In this document: positions 35,712 through 45,833 of the stretch, one piece after another | Layout of the letters: each line of letters starts with the position of its first letter | Numbering within the stretch: the first letter of the stretch is position 1 | Assembly: GCA_030386875.1 (NCBI GenBank) | Contig: CM059576.1 | Location: 68,819,581-68,883,580 of the forward strand | Reading direction: 5' to 3' | Origin: Morinoia aosen | Taxonomy: Eukaryota; Arthropoda; Malacostraca; Amphipoda; Talitridae | DNA length: 64,000 nucleotides | Notes under the pieces: generated by a model | What the model saw: only the letters and a program-made list of their open reading frames with translations | Told to the model about the DNA's origin: nothing | Databases searched by the model: none | Translations under genes and position numbers: made by a program

Positions 35712-35896
35712 TTCTGCAGCAATCTTAATCACACCTCTGTCACAACTGCTTTCAGATTCAAACAGGGTTTCCTTCCGATTTTTCGTGACGTCACAATTTC
35801 TTGGCTCCTCATTGGCCAATTGGCACCTACGTCATCGCGGCCAGATTTCAAACTCGCTTAGTGATAAGTTGCGGATCTTCTAGTATATGGTCTTTG

Positions 35897-35904
35897 GTCT
35901 GTAC
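35897..35904. other. Target-site duplication (outer) of the right P-type element
   Basis: GTCTGTAC, identical to 26120-26127. Confidence 0.9.
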
Positions 35905-35991
35905 CAACCTGAAATGAGCGTACAAACGCACGAATTCAGCACCAGTTCAGATATGTTTGCAGATATATTTGCGCGTGTGAGGGGGCCTTAA

Positions 35992-36075
35992 GACTTGTCG
36001 TAAGATTTGACATCAATCGTAAGATTAGACTTCAGTCGTAAGATTCTAGACATCAGTCGTAAGATTTCGAAAACG
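35992..36075 (-). repeat. 19-bp repeat array, short inverted copy
   Basis: Four imperfect units of TTGACATCAGTCGTAAGAT, the reverse complement of the unit at 38884-39100. The inner flank (TTTCGAAAACGTTGAAACTT, then CGTTGACGGTCAGTCACTAC) is the inverse of the sequence before the large array, so the two arrays form the ends of one 3.1-kb inverted-repeat structure. Confidence 0.75.
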
Positions 36076-36250
36076 TTGAAACTTTTTGCAACGTTAACGC
36101 TTGTTCGTACCGTCGTTGACGGTCAGTCACTACCCGTCTAAGTAACCTATGGTCCATTACGTATATCGTAGCAAAAATTGTGCTGTTATAGGCACTCTTA
36201 AAACAAGTGATTACTTGAAAAGTGCGGTAAGAATGCGTCGCCATAATGAC
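36076..36250 (-). repeat. Family A fragment, inverted partner of 38690-38883
   Basis: Read on the minus strand: GCACTTTTCAAGTAATCAC, TAACAGCACAATTTTTGC, TAATGGACCATAGG, AGACGGGTAGTGACTGACC. The same blocks occur at 38725-38840 on the plus strand. The 400-bp middle of family A is missing from both. Confidence 0.6.
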
Positions 36251-36457
36251 ACCGATCTTAGTAGATGAAATATAATCGGCAAAATTTTCTAATTTATTTT
36301 TGTGGTGCGCCTCACTACGGGGCCCATTATGCCACAATATGGAACGTAACTCATTACACTATTGCCTCACGATTCCAATTTTGAGTAAATTCTAGTCAAA
36401 TGTTGCGTCTGGGAACCTAGTGTGTGTGTAGGGCGTATGGTCCCAGAGTACGTTTGT

Positions 36458-36640
36458 GTTTAGGACCCAAGGAATATAAACATGGATGTTTAGGACCCAA
36501 GAAATATAAACATGAATGTTCAGGACCCAAGGAATATAAACATGAATGTTTAGGACCCAAGGAATATAAACATGGATGTTTAGGACCCAAGGAATATAAA
36601 CATGGATGTTTAGGACCCAAGGAATACAAACTTGGAACGA
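36458..36640 (+). repeat. 30-bp tandem repeat, about six copies
   Basis: Unit TTTAGGACCCAAGGAATATA followed by AACATGGATG, with a few substitutions (AAGAAATATA, GTTCAGG, AACATGAATG). Because 30 is a multiple of three, several frames stay open and give 60-137-codon ORFs that carry no other sign of coding. Confidence 0.9.
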
Positions 36641-37319
36641 GACACAAGTAAAGAGAAATTGGCGTCTACCACAACACAGCGATATTGAATGTGCACGACC
36701 GATTGCTCTCTCGATAGAAATTCTGGTTTGTTTTTCAACTTTAACTTTCAAATTGTTATTAAAGAGCGAGAATTCACTCAACATTTTGAGTTGAGTTGAT
36801 CGCAAATCCCTGCATACCTCAACTTTTCATTCCCAGTGTAAGAAACAGACAACTTATGTTAGTGTTGTCAATTGAAATGTTTTATTTAATGGTTAAAAAA
36901 CTCGTTACCACTCCTACTTACGAAAGAATAATTTAATTGCAAAGAATAGCGCGATGGGAACTGTAGTTCTGAAGAGCCGGCAAATTCCCCCAATGCTCAA
37001 CGAGAACTGGAGGTCCCTTTACGCCTGAAGACATTTCCGCTCGCTGAAATTTTCTGTAAAAAAAAAAGTGTAAAGCCCCCTCCAGACCTTGCATTACCAT
37101 GTTGCCTCTGGACGTCGGAGTGGCGCTGCAAAAGAACCGCTGATGACCAGACTGGCTTGTGGGAAAGCCCGCACTGCAATGGCATTCAGTTGCTCAAGAG
37201 CTCTGAGAGGGGAAGAATGCTTGCGAGCTATACGCGGGAGCTACTCACTCCCGCACTATAGCTCGTAAACTAAGAGTAACTAAACTCATAAATATTTGCT
37301 CGACATTCTTAGATAATTG

Positions 37320-37750
37320 TTGGTTTCAGCGCTCTTACCGCACCAAAGACATTCAAAAAGAAAAAGATGAAGGCACTATTAAGATTAAAGTTAGGGAACG
37401 TGGAATCGATGCACAAGGTATATTTCCACTCAGGATCCTATGCGCACACAAACAGTATGTTTAGAAAGAATTTAACAGAACATGATATATGTTGAAGAAA
37501 AAGTTAGAGGTGCTGGAAACCAGGACAGCAGTGAAGCGAAAGAAGTCAATTAATTAAAAAAAATTTTATTTCAACCCAAAAAATACCTAACTCTCAGCTC
37601 GGGACCACACATATTACCCCTGATTGTGCTAATTCGTGCAGTGCTCCTGAGGATACCGTTAACAGTTTTTCACGGGTAATTTAACGGTATCCTCAGTTCA
37701 CGGGTCGTACCAGGACGGATAATTACTGACCGACAACGACGTGTAAATGG
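37320..37750 (+). repeat. Family A dispersed repeat, near complete
   Basis: Contains GTTGGTTTCAGCGCTCTTACC, GATGAAGGCACTATTAAG, GGAACGTGGAATCGATGCAC, CACTCAGGATCCTATGCGCA, GCTGGAAACCAGGACAGCAG, CTCAGCTCGGGACCACACAT and the ACTGACCGACAACGACG tail. This is the clearest copy for defining the family order. Confidence 0.75.
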
Positions 37751-38689
37751 GCGTTCATTAAGTTTTCAAGGGATGAATTTACTAGGAATATCATATTCCA
37801 TTTCAAACTAATGTCTTTCATGAAGTATACAACGTTGCAACCTGTAAACCGAGCAAAAAATTTACTTCGGAGTCACAATAAACGAGTTTGGTGCTAACAT
37901 ATTTGGCTATGTGCATTATCGCAAATACATTCTTCCAAGCGATAATAATGGTTTCACTGTTTTCGACAGTTTATAACAAGAACGCATAATAGATAATACG
38001 CAATAATGCATGACAAGTTTGTATTACAGTAAGAAAAAGATGCTCGCGTTTATTTAGAACGCCATTTTTCGCAGCACGGGACGACGCCCGGGCGTTCAAG
38101 GCAAATCTTGCATTGGTATCTTGTCTCTCTTCTTGTTTGCTTCCCAGTGTTGTCTCGTGTCCACGCACACATGACGCGCGATGCAGCCATCAGGGCGAAT
38201 ATTTCCGTGGGTGCCCCAAAGTGCACAGCTGAGTGCGAGTTAAGGCGGCCAAGTGCGACTTCAATCCCTCAAATACAAATTTGCACGAACACTCAAGGGC
38301 TAGCGCAAGAGGGACACTCGAGCGACGGACGGATATGTTCAGATAAGCCCTGAAGGGGTTAGTGTCGCCCCTCAAAAATAAAGTTTTCAACTGATGAAGG
38401 CACTATTGAGTAGATGAAATTCGTTTTCTTCGTGGTGGCTGACTCGTTCTTACTGCACTCTGGAGTAATTTCACTTGTGTCAAGGGTAACTTGAAACTTT
38501 TCCTTTGATATACCTAGAGGAGTGTGATGTTTCCACCCCTCATTAATAAATTTGGACGAACATACACGACTCACCGCCACAGAACTACATGGAGATCAGG
38601 TATATATGTACTTATTGCACCGTGAGAGTTCACTCTGAACCCATCAAAAAATGAGGGAAGTGATTCAGAAATACGTATTTATCACACAC
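37751..38689. other. Interior of the 36-39.1 kb inverted-repeat structure, no gene
   Basis: No transposase or other domain found. An 81-codon frame at 38108-38353 with a hydrophobic start begins with TTG rather than ATG and has no support. Confidence 0.45.
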
Positions 38690-38883
38690 GTCGGTTTTGT
38701 GATGACCCACGTTTTTTACTGCACTCTTGCATTATTTCATCGTTTCGAGGGTACTAAAGAAGCACAATTTTTCCTTCAATAGTACATGTAATGGATCATA
38801 AGTTATTTAGACGGGCAGTGATTGACCGTCAACGACGATACGACCAAGCATTGAAGTTGTCAAAAAATTTCAACATTTTTTAA
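38690..38883 (+). repeat. Family A fragment leading into the 19-bp array
   Basis: Reads TTACTGCACTCTTGC, AGCACAATTTTTCC, TAATGGATCATAAG, GACGGGCAGTGATTGACCG and TCAACGACGATACGACC. It ends in TTTCAACATTTTTTAAAATC, where the 19-bp repeats begin. Confidence 0.65.
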
Positions 38884-39103
38884 AATCTTACGGCTGCTGT
38901 CAAATCTTACGACTGATGTCAAATCTTACGGCTGATGTCAAATCTTACGACTGATGTCAAATCTTACGACTGATGTCAAATCTTACGACTGATGTCAAAT
39001 CTTACGACTGATGTCAAATCTTACGGCTGATGTCAAATCTTACGACTGATGTCAAATCTTACGACTGATGTCAAATCTTACGACTGATGTCAAATTTGGC
39101 GAC
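38884..39103 (+). repeat. 19-bp tandem repeat, about 11-12 copies
   Basis: Unit ATCTTACGACTGATGTCAA, with ACGGCTG variants in a few copies and a decayed last unit (ATTTGGCGACTGC). It is the inverted counterpart of the short array at 35992-36075. Confidence 0.92.
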
Positions 39104-39416
39104 TGCAGATGGGTCAAGGTCCGTGTACAAAGCGAGTAAAAATTTCCGTTGATGAAAATTTCGAGAAATTTGATTTCTTTTTACCCTATTATTGAAATGG
39201 CAAAATTTACAGTCGTTTTCTAATAAATATATATTTTTAGATATGCCAATCTAATCAAATTATTAATTTAGAAGTAAATTTATATAACATGACAAGGAAT
39301 CCCGAACTAAAGAACGATGAGTGTTATATTCTTCAACTTTCACCAACTATTCAATAAATACACATGTATTTGGGTAAGTAAACTTAATTTAACATCTAAG
39401 AGCGTATCTACAAAAG

Positions 39417-39605
39417 GGTGCTTTATTCCAACCAATCAAGCCTGATACACATCATCATTGGCTTTTCAAATGCCTCATAACTAACACCAGGACGCCATGA
39501 CGGTTACTCTCGGTCAAGCTGGTACCCATTTCTGACACCTGGGTAGAGTGGGGAATTGTGGCTGATTTTCCCTTTTTCCCAACGGGGAGAAATCACCGGG
39601 AACAG
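39417..39605 (-). mobile_element. SINE, 5'-truncated copy
   Basis: Read on the minus strand it matches the SINE bodies at 30681 and 47512: GGTGATTTCTCCCC, CACTCTACCCAGGTGTCAG, GGTACCAGCTTGACCG, GGCATTTGAAAAGCC, ATGTGTATCAGGCTTG. The tRNA-like head is missing. Confidence 0.65.
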
Positions 39606-40739
39606 GTTGACCACAAAGTCGTACGACGAGTGACGCCTGAAGTTTCAGTGCTCGAATATAAATACTGTGTACGAAAGCACATGTGGCAAATGGTGCGTAG
39701 TTGTATAATCCTGGAGAAGGTTAGTGTTGTGTGTCTTTAGGAGTCTAAATACAGGAATACATATCACGTTACTAATATATTTCCCAAGTATTGAACCAAT
39801 ATTCTGGCTAAATACTCAATGAATTAAAAATCTTTGGATAGCGTTGATGATAGGATGCCTGGGAGTCACTGAACTTATTGGGGCCCACAATGTGTCCATT
39901 GTACTAGACTTAATTGAGAAACAGTCTACTGGATCGCTTGTGGTAAATAAATGGTCAAATGCAAATTTGCACTTGCGGTTCCGAGTGAACTTCATTACCG
40001 GAAGCCAAGGCGGATCTTGCGCCCGTCCCGCTGCCTCTGATCTTCGTCTCGCTCTGTCTTGCTTGACCCCGCGCCGTGCAGCATCTCCGACCGACGCTTC
40101 CCGCATTGACTAGCGAGCGACCGTACTGGTGAAGCTTGTAGACTACAACTTATTCAGATCCATTTCCTTTGTGATAGTCCCACATATTACGTCCAAATAT
40201 TTCAGTTCATTAATCAGTTTGCCATGCGCTGAATCGCGCAAAGTCTTACGTTACTATTTTAATGTTCATTTCAACCTAATAAATTTGGTAAGTTTCATCG
40301 ATAAACTTACATGGATGGTCTACAAGTAAAACAGGTTTGCTGTGGAGGTTGACAAAAATAACTAATGTACTTTGAAAGAACCGTGTTATAATTTACTCAG
40401 AACCGCACGGGAAAATTTCCACATGAGATTTTAACGAAGATAGATATTGGCCAATACTTGAGATTCATGTTTATTGTATGCCTAATGCTGTTAGTCTCAT
40501 GTTTACAATCCTAGCGTCCTATTCACAAATGTTCTCAAGGATTGTGCATCCTGTGCATACCATTAGTTCCTGGCCGCGTCAGTTGACTGGACTATTTCCT
40601 CGCAGTATTGTAGCAGTTTCTTGCTCTTATGTTTTACTCTCCGTTACTCATAATGGGCGGCGATATCGAACGCCCTGCAAAATTAAATATTTTCGACTTA
40701 TTCACGGAAACGGGTACTCATAACTAAGGTACGTTGAGA
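39606..40739. other. No gene recognised
   Basis: Nothing identifiable. A GC-richer patch at 40010-40110 gives 89-96-codon ORFs on both strands without domains. The segment AGCGTTGATGATAGGATGCC at 39839 resembles AACGTTGATGGTAGGATGCC at 14261, so a further low-copy repeat lies here. Confidence 0.4.
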
Positions 40740-41330
40740 ATGTTACCGACGCAATCTTACTACATTTCTGAGAAAAACAAATGTTTCAAGGGTAATTATA
40801 ACAGCACAATATTTCGTTTTCCATTACGGAAGGATCTAAAGTTAGTTTCAGCGCCTTCTTTACCACTACAAAAATATTCAAAGAGATGCAGGATGAAGGC
40901 TCTTTTGAGTTTGGTTTTAGAGGATTGTGGAATCAATGCACAAGGTGTGCTTCTGCACAGGATCCCGTGCTCATAGAAACAGTAAGTTGTAAAGGTTAGA
41001 CAGAGACAGACGTGCTGGAAAACAGGACAGCAGCGAACCGAGAAAAGACAGTTCCTGAAAATATATTTTGACAAAAACTGCTATCTACCTTTCAGTTCAG
41101 GACCGCGCATATTAGACGGGGAGTGCTAATTCTTATAGTGCTCCCGAAGTTACCGTTAACCGTTCATCACGGGTAATTTTAACCGTATTATGATAGGTAA
41201 TGACTGACCGTTAACGACGGGTATTGACACCGTCAACGGCGGGTATTGACACCGTCAACGACAGTACGACCATGTATTGAAATTATCAAAAAGCTTCAGC
41301 GCTTCTGGCAAAATTGCGAGAAATGGAGGA
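40740..41330 (+). repeat. Family A repeat, left arm of a foldback
   Basis: Full set of blocks: GTTTCAAGGGTAATTATAAC, GTTAGTTTCAGCGCC, CACAAGGTGTGCTTCTGCAC, AGGATCCCGTGCTCATAG, CAGGACAGCAGCGAACCGAG, then GACTGACCGTTAACGACGGG and two copies of GTATTGACACCGTCAACG. The inverse copy at 41650-42190 lies only about 320 bp away. Confidence 0.75.
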
Positions 41331-41649
41331 AAAATATCGTAATATCCTTCACTTCAGTTTCCACAAGCTATGAAAGTTTTTTACATCAGTACTCGGTTGT
41401 ACATCAGGAAAAACTAATTATTTGACTAGAAATTCTTACCAAATCTTAGTAAAATTGTTTTTAGATATTTGTGGAAAAAGTTTCTAATCGGTAGGTTGAA
41501 TTTTGAGGTTTAACCAGGGCCAGTCAGGATTAACTTAGATATGAAACCGTGTTTTCAAATTCTCAACTCATCTCTAGAAATTAGAGAATGTCCTACATTT
41601 TAACCAGAAGAATTGTCGTCCCATACGTGAATGCTGGCATGCCGCACGA

Positions 41650-42190
41650 TATTTTTTCACGATTTCACTCAAAGCTTCCATGAGCGCTGAAACTTTTTAC
41701 CAACTTCAATGCTTGGTCGTACCGGTGTTGACGGTCAGTCATTATCCGTCCTAGTACGGTTATAATTACCTGTGATGAGGTGTTGACGATGTCCTCACTA
41801 GTACTGTAAGAATTAGCACACCCAAGGGTAATAGGTGGGGTCCCGAGCTGAGAGGTAGGCTTTTGTGGTTTAAATATTTCGATTTGTTTTGTTAGAAACG
41901 TTTTTTTCTCGTTTCGCTGACTTTCTTTCATAACAATAATCATGCTTTATAACATTTATTATCATTTTACTGTCTCTATGAGCACGTGATCCTCTGAGAT
42001 AACACAACTTGTGCATAGATTTCACGTTCCCTAACACAAAATTTAATTATGCCTCCGTGTTGCTCTGTTTGAATATTTTTGCTGTGGTATTGAGGCTGAA
42101 ACTTATTTTCCTTTTGATATTGGAATGAGATACATGTGTTGCCATAGTCACCCTTCAAACAAGCTGTGTATTGTAAGTATGCAGTTAAGT
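41650..42190 (-). repeat. Family A repeat, right arm of a foldback
   Basis: Minus-strand copy. Its complement reads CCACAGCAAAAATATTC, AGGATCACGTGCTCATAG, CAGCGAAACGAG, CTCAGCTCGGGACCCCACC, CTAGGACGGATAATGACTG and CAACACCGGTACGACC. With 40740-41330 it makes arms of about 450-590 bp around a 320-bp loop. Confidence 0.75.
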
Positions 42191-42269
42191 TTTGTCGGTA
42201 ACAAGAAAACCATTTGAAGTAAACTGGACTTCGTGGTTCCAACTTAGAAGTTAGTGAGGGGCGTGCTAG

Positions 42270-42905
42270 ATGGAAGCCGTGATAATACGTAGATTAAACA
42301 GTATTTTAGGTGACCAGGGTGGCAGAAGTGCTACGTTCATAACAAATGTATTACATTTAGCTATCAGATCACAATGTTGTTACTTCTGTTACGACTTCGA
42401 AAATTTTGTTACTATTCAAAATTTCAGCCAAAAATTCTTCAAAGAGTGTACTCCTTTCGTTGACACTCGTGCAGAGTCGTCTCAACTCGTAACTCGTACG
42501 GTTCATGACCAAATCAGCAAGTTGAATTTGGAGTTTTTCCCCAGGCCAATTAATCTGAGTTGGACTTTAAAACCGCGTTTTCCAATTCTCCAGTCGTTGC
42601 CAGTAAAATATCATGGAATTTCTAACATTGATTTAGTACGCAAATTCATCACAAAATTTTTCTCCGTAAAGGACATCCTTACGTTCAGACATCCTTACGT
42701 TATATATACACCTTTTCACTCAGTGAGTTTACAAGCAAAGAAACTATTTGATGACCAATATACACGGTCGTACGAGAAAACTAATTCGGGAATTCGTGGA
42801 CGACACTCATCGATTTTCCAATTTTTTTGTTGCTTGAATGACGGTTATGACGTCAAAATGAACAACTTTTATTCAATGCCCGTTCCGTCGCAAGGGAGTA
42901 TTTAA
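42270..42905 (+). CDS. 211-codon ORF of unknown function, possibly fortuitous
   Basis: ATG-initiated, uninterrupted to TAA. I recognise no domain. The composition is Phe/Ser/Lys-rich with no clear signal peptide or membrane segment. The part around SWTLKPRFPILQ has a non-coding, stop-containing relative at about 41505-41580, so the DNA belongs to a repeat and the frame is not conserved there. It lies just after the family A foldback, which suggests element-internal sequence. Confidence 0.2.
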   Translation: MEAVIIRRLNSILGDQGGRSATFITNVLHLAIRSQCCYFCYDFENFVTIQNFSQKFFKECTPFVDTRAESSQLVTRTVHDQISKLNLEFFPRPINLSWTLKPRFPILQSLPVKYHGISNIDLVRKFITKFFSVKDILTFRHPYVIYTPFHSVSLQAKKLFDDQYTRSYEKTNSGIRGRHSSIFQFFCCLNDGYDVKMNNFYSMPVPSQGSI

Positions 42906-42924
42906 CGAGTTATGGCGGTATTGT

Positions 42925-43010
42925 TCATAAAGAAACAAATGCACAAAATGATTATTCCATTCCTGACTGCTGTCCTGTACGCAGGCAAAACAGCTGCGGA
43001 ATAATTTTGA
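42925..43010 (-). repeat. Short dispersed repeat shared with the P-element spacer
   Basis: ACAAATGCACAAAATGATTA, then CTGCTGTCCTGTACGCAGGC, then AAAACAGCTGCGGAAT, is the inverse of 25580-25665. Both are non-coding. Confidence 0.6.
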
Positions 43011-43130
43011 GGCAAATGTTTCACAGAAGGTTTATCTCTCGAATAGGGATCTCGACTGCCTCGAACTCTCGGACGTAGCCCCATGCGATATTTTTTTAGG
43101 GTAACCTGAAGTTAAAGAAGTATCCTAAAT

Positions 43131-44416
43131 ACTCCGTCTGTGGTGTTGTTGTCTGCCACTAGTTACTGCGTCTGCATGTGTTGTTGTCTGCCACTAGTTA
43201 CTGCGTCTGCATGTGTTGTTGTCTGCCACTAGTTACTGCGTCTGCAGGTGTTGTTGTCTGCCACTAGTTACTGCGTCTGCAGGTGTTGTTGTCTGCCACT
43301 AGTTACTGCGTCTGCAGGTGTTGTCTGCTACTAGTTACAGCGTCTGCAGGTGTTGTTGTCTGCCACTATTTACTGCTTCTGCAGATGTTGTCTGCTACTA
43401 GTTACAGCGTCTGCACGTGTTGTGTGCCTTTAGTTACTGCGTCTGCAGGTGTTGTGGTCTGCCACTAGTTACTGCGTCTGCAGGTGTTGTTGTCTGCCAC
43501 TAGTTACTGCTTCTGCAGGTGTTGTTGTCTGCCACTTGTTACTGCGTCTGTAGGTGTTGTCTGCCACTAGTTACTGCGTCTGCATGTGATTTTGTCTGCC
43601 ACTAGTTACTGCGTCTGTAGGTGTTGTCTGCCACTAGTTGCAGCGTCCGCAGGTGTTGTCTGCCACTAGTTACTGCGTCTGCAGGTGTTGTTGTCTGCCA
43701 CAAGTGACTGCGTCTGCAGGTGTTGTTGTCTGCCACTAGTTACTGCTTCTGCTGGTGTTGTTGTCTGCCACTAGTTACTGCGTCTATAGGTGTTGTCTGC
43801 CACTAGTTACTACGTTTGCATGTGATTTTGTCTGCCACTAGTTACTGCGTCTGTAGGTGTTGTCTGCCACTAGTTACTGCGTCTGCAGGTGTTGTCTGCC
43901 ACTAGTTACTGTCTGCAAGTGTTGTTGTCTGCCACTAGTTACTGCATCTGCAGGTGTTGTCTGCCTCTAGTTCCTGCTTCTGCAGGGGCTGTCTGCCACC
44001 AGTTACTGCGTCTGCAGGTGTTGTCTGCTACTAGTTACTGCGTCTGCAGGTGTTGTTGTCTGCCACTAGTTATTGCGTCTGCAGGTGTTGTCTGCCACTA
44101 GTTACTGCGTCTGCAGGTGTTGTTGTCTGCCACTAGTTATTGCGTCTGCAGGTGTTGTCTGCCACTAGTTACTGCGTCTGCAGGTGTTGTCTGCCACTAG
44201 CTAGTGCGTCTGCAGGTGTTGTCTGCCACTAGTTACTGCGTCTGCAGGTGTTGTCTGCCACTAGCTACTGCGGGTGCAGGTGTTGTCTGCCACTAGTTAC
44301 TGCGTCTGCAGGTGTTGTCTGCCACTAACTCCTGCGTCTGCAGGTGTTGTCTGTCACTTGTTACTGCGTCTGCAGGTGTTGTCTGCCACTAGCTACAGCG
44401 TCTGCAGGTATTGTGT
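43131..44416 (+). repeat. 32/35-bp minisatellite, array A
   Basis: Units are ACTAGTTACTGCGTCTGCAG followed by GTGTTGTCTGCC (32 bp) or GTGTTGTTGTCTGCC (35 bp). About 38 units, mixed lengths, 80-100 percent alike by eye. Each unit has ACTAGT and CTGCAG palindromes. At its right end it passes into GTGTTCACGGCACC, the flank shared with arrays B and C. ORFs across it are repeat artefacts. Confidence 0.95.
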
Positions 44417-44770
44417 TCACGGCACCTGTACTACGGTCAACCAACAACATCCCCACCACCATCAGCTAACACGTCACACTACCTACGGCTAAAGTGACCC
44501 AGTGATATACACTACTTTTCACATGAGCGCCACTTCGGCTATACGCATTGATTGAGAGAACAGCGGCTACTGCAAGTTAGCTCATGTTGTATAAATTATT
44601 TAGGAAATAAATAGTTAATGTATTTTTCGAGAGCTGAGCAATGAATAAAATTTGGCAAACTATGCAATTCTGAATAATCAGGCAGTAAGCTGCATAGGAA
44701 CATGGTGGCGTGCTGGCAGACACTGGTTTGTATTTAGGAAGTCGAGTTCTCACCTATCGGCCTAACTCGA
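44417..44770 (+). repeat. Satellite-associated flank, copy A
   Basis: Shares ATCCCCACCACCATCAGCTAA, a GGCTAAA block, CAGGCAGTAAG and ATGGTGGCGTGCTGGCAGA with the inverse sequences at 45640-45833 and 49500-49656. About 150 bp (44500-44650) is extra here. The shared end near AGGAAGTC may be the true terminus of the satellite-bearing unit. Confidence 0.55.
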
Positions 44771-45639
44771 TCATGTAATCAGCTTTCTACACTGCATCTT
44801 TAACTTCATCAAAGATGACGATCGCGTCGAATTACCCAACCGCCCAAATTCCACAATAGATTAACTTGTTACGGAGCCTCAATGGGCTCTAAAAATATTT
44901 TAACGTATTTGAGATAACCCAGTCGCCGTTCAAGACTTGGTTGTCGTCCAACTCAATTTTAGGAATATGAATTCGACTACTGAATAAATATAACTATGTC
45001 TGGTGTTTGTAAACATCAACATAATTGAAAACTTAGTCCATCACATGTTACATGAAATTTTTACTTCTTTCCATTTTCTATCATATTTTATCATTATTTT
45101 TTACGAAATCGGGTTGGTCAGTTGAAATTCATGCGTAACTAAATTATTTTGAAATTGAGGCCTCGAAATTCGTTCGGAGTAGTTTTTCACTTATGTTTCC
45201 AAATGCACTCAAAGGCAACACGACATCACCGGAATTGAAACTATAGTAACTCAACACAATAATTATGTAAGCCATGACTGGTGGAAAAGAGTTTCTCAGA
45301 TTATGTGAGGAATAATACAATAGGCTAATACGATACAAAATTGTGAACAAAAATTAATTTATTGTAACTTGTCATAGACCAAATTTTCAATTCTGCTGAT
45401 GTTTTGCAATAACCTGTCCAATATTTACACCTGTCGAATTCACATAGATAAATTTAAGGGGACAAAACCAATTATCTATTCCCCCATGAAATGTGCCCAG
45501 CTCGGACACTAAATATCCTCACAGCCAATTGTCTCTCCTTACAGCGTATCGCATAGCGTGGGGAAAGGTGGAATAGTTGATGTTTTCTATACATACGACG
45601 GGGTACGAGGTGCATGAGAGCTGTTTGGTTGAGTGAGAC
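44771..45639. other. No gene recognised
   Basis: AT-rich, no domain or repeat identified. Confidence 0.45.
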
Positions 45640-45833
45640 TATTGGTTGAGCTGTTTGACTTCCTGAACACCAACCTGTGATTAGTTTCTGCCAGCACGCC
45701 GCCATTTTCCTGCACATCTTACTGCCTGAATGTTCAAAATTGCATCGTTTAGCCGTGAGTAATGAGACGTTTTGGCCGGTGATGGTGGGGATAATTGATG
45801 GTTAACATCTATAGTACAGCTGACGTGAACACA
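45640..45833 (-). repeat. Satellite-associated flank, copy B
   Basis: Inverse relative of 44417-44770: its complement includes GTGTTCACGTCAGCTGTAC, TATCCCCACCATCACCGG, CGGCTAAACGATGCAATTTT and GGCGGCGTGCTGGCAGA. Confidence 0.6.

Larger units (their letters stand above)
26128..35896 (-). mobile_element. P-type DNA transposon, family 2, right copy (near full length)
   Basis: Read on the minus strand, the 5' terminus at 35896 is CAAAGACCATATACTAG. The 3' terminus at 26128, read inward, is CCCAGAACATTTACAG. Perfect 8-bp duplications (GTCTGTAC) flank it. The element is about 9.8 kb and carries a complete five-exon transposase gene with one amber codon. It also contains a SINE in intron 3, a family A copy at 26820-27190 and about 0.55 kb of extra intron 1 sequence. 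Its 3' end faces the 3' end of the left copy across a 2.4-kb spacer. Confidence 0.92.
25668..35991. mobile_element. PIF/Harbinger-like MITE split by the right P-type insertion
   Basis: Left end: TAA (25668-25670) then AGGCCCCCTCACACG. Right end: CGTGTGAGGGGGCCT then TAA (35989-35991). The 3-bp TAA duplication with G/C-rich inverted termini is the PIF/Harbinger pattern. Without the P-type insertion (and one GTCTGTAC) the element is about 541 bp and non-coding. A second, internal AAGGCCCCTCACACG occurs near 25738. The P-type element entered at GTCTGTAC. Confidence 0.7.

Noticed and set aside
16630..35904. A single 19-kb palindrome made by inverted duplication
   Set aside because: The two arms end in different 8-bp target duplications and the outer flanks differ, so two independent transposon insertions explain it better.
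38108..38353. 81-codon ORF with signal-peptide-like start
   Set aside because: Begins with TTG, not ATG, lies inside a repeat structure, and no neighbour supports it.
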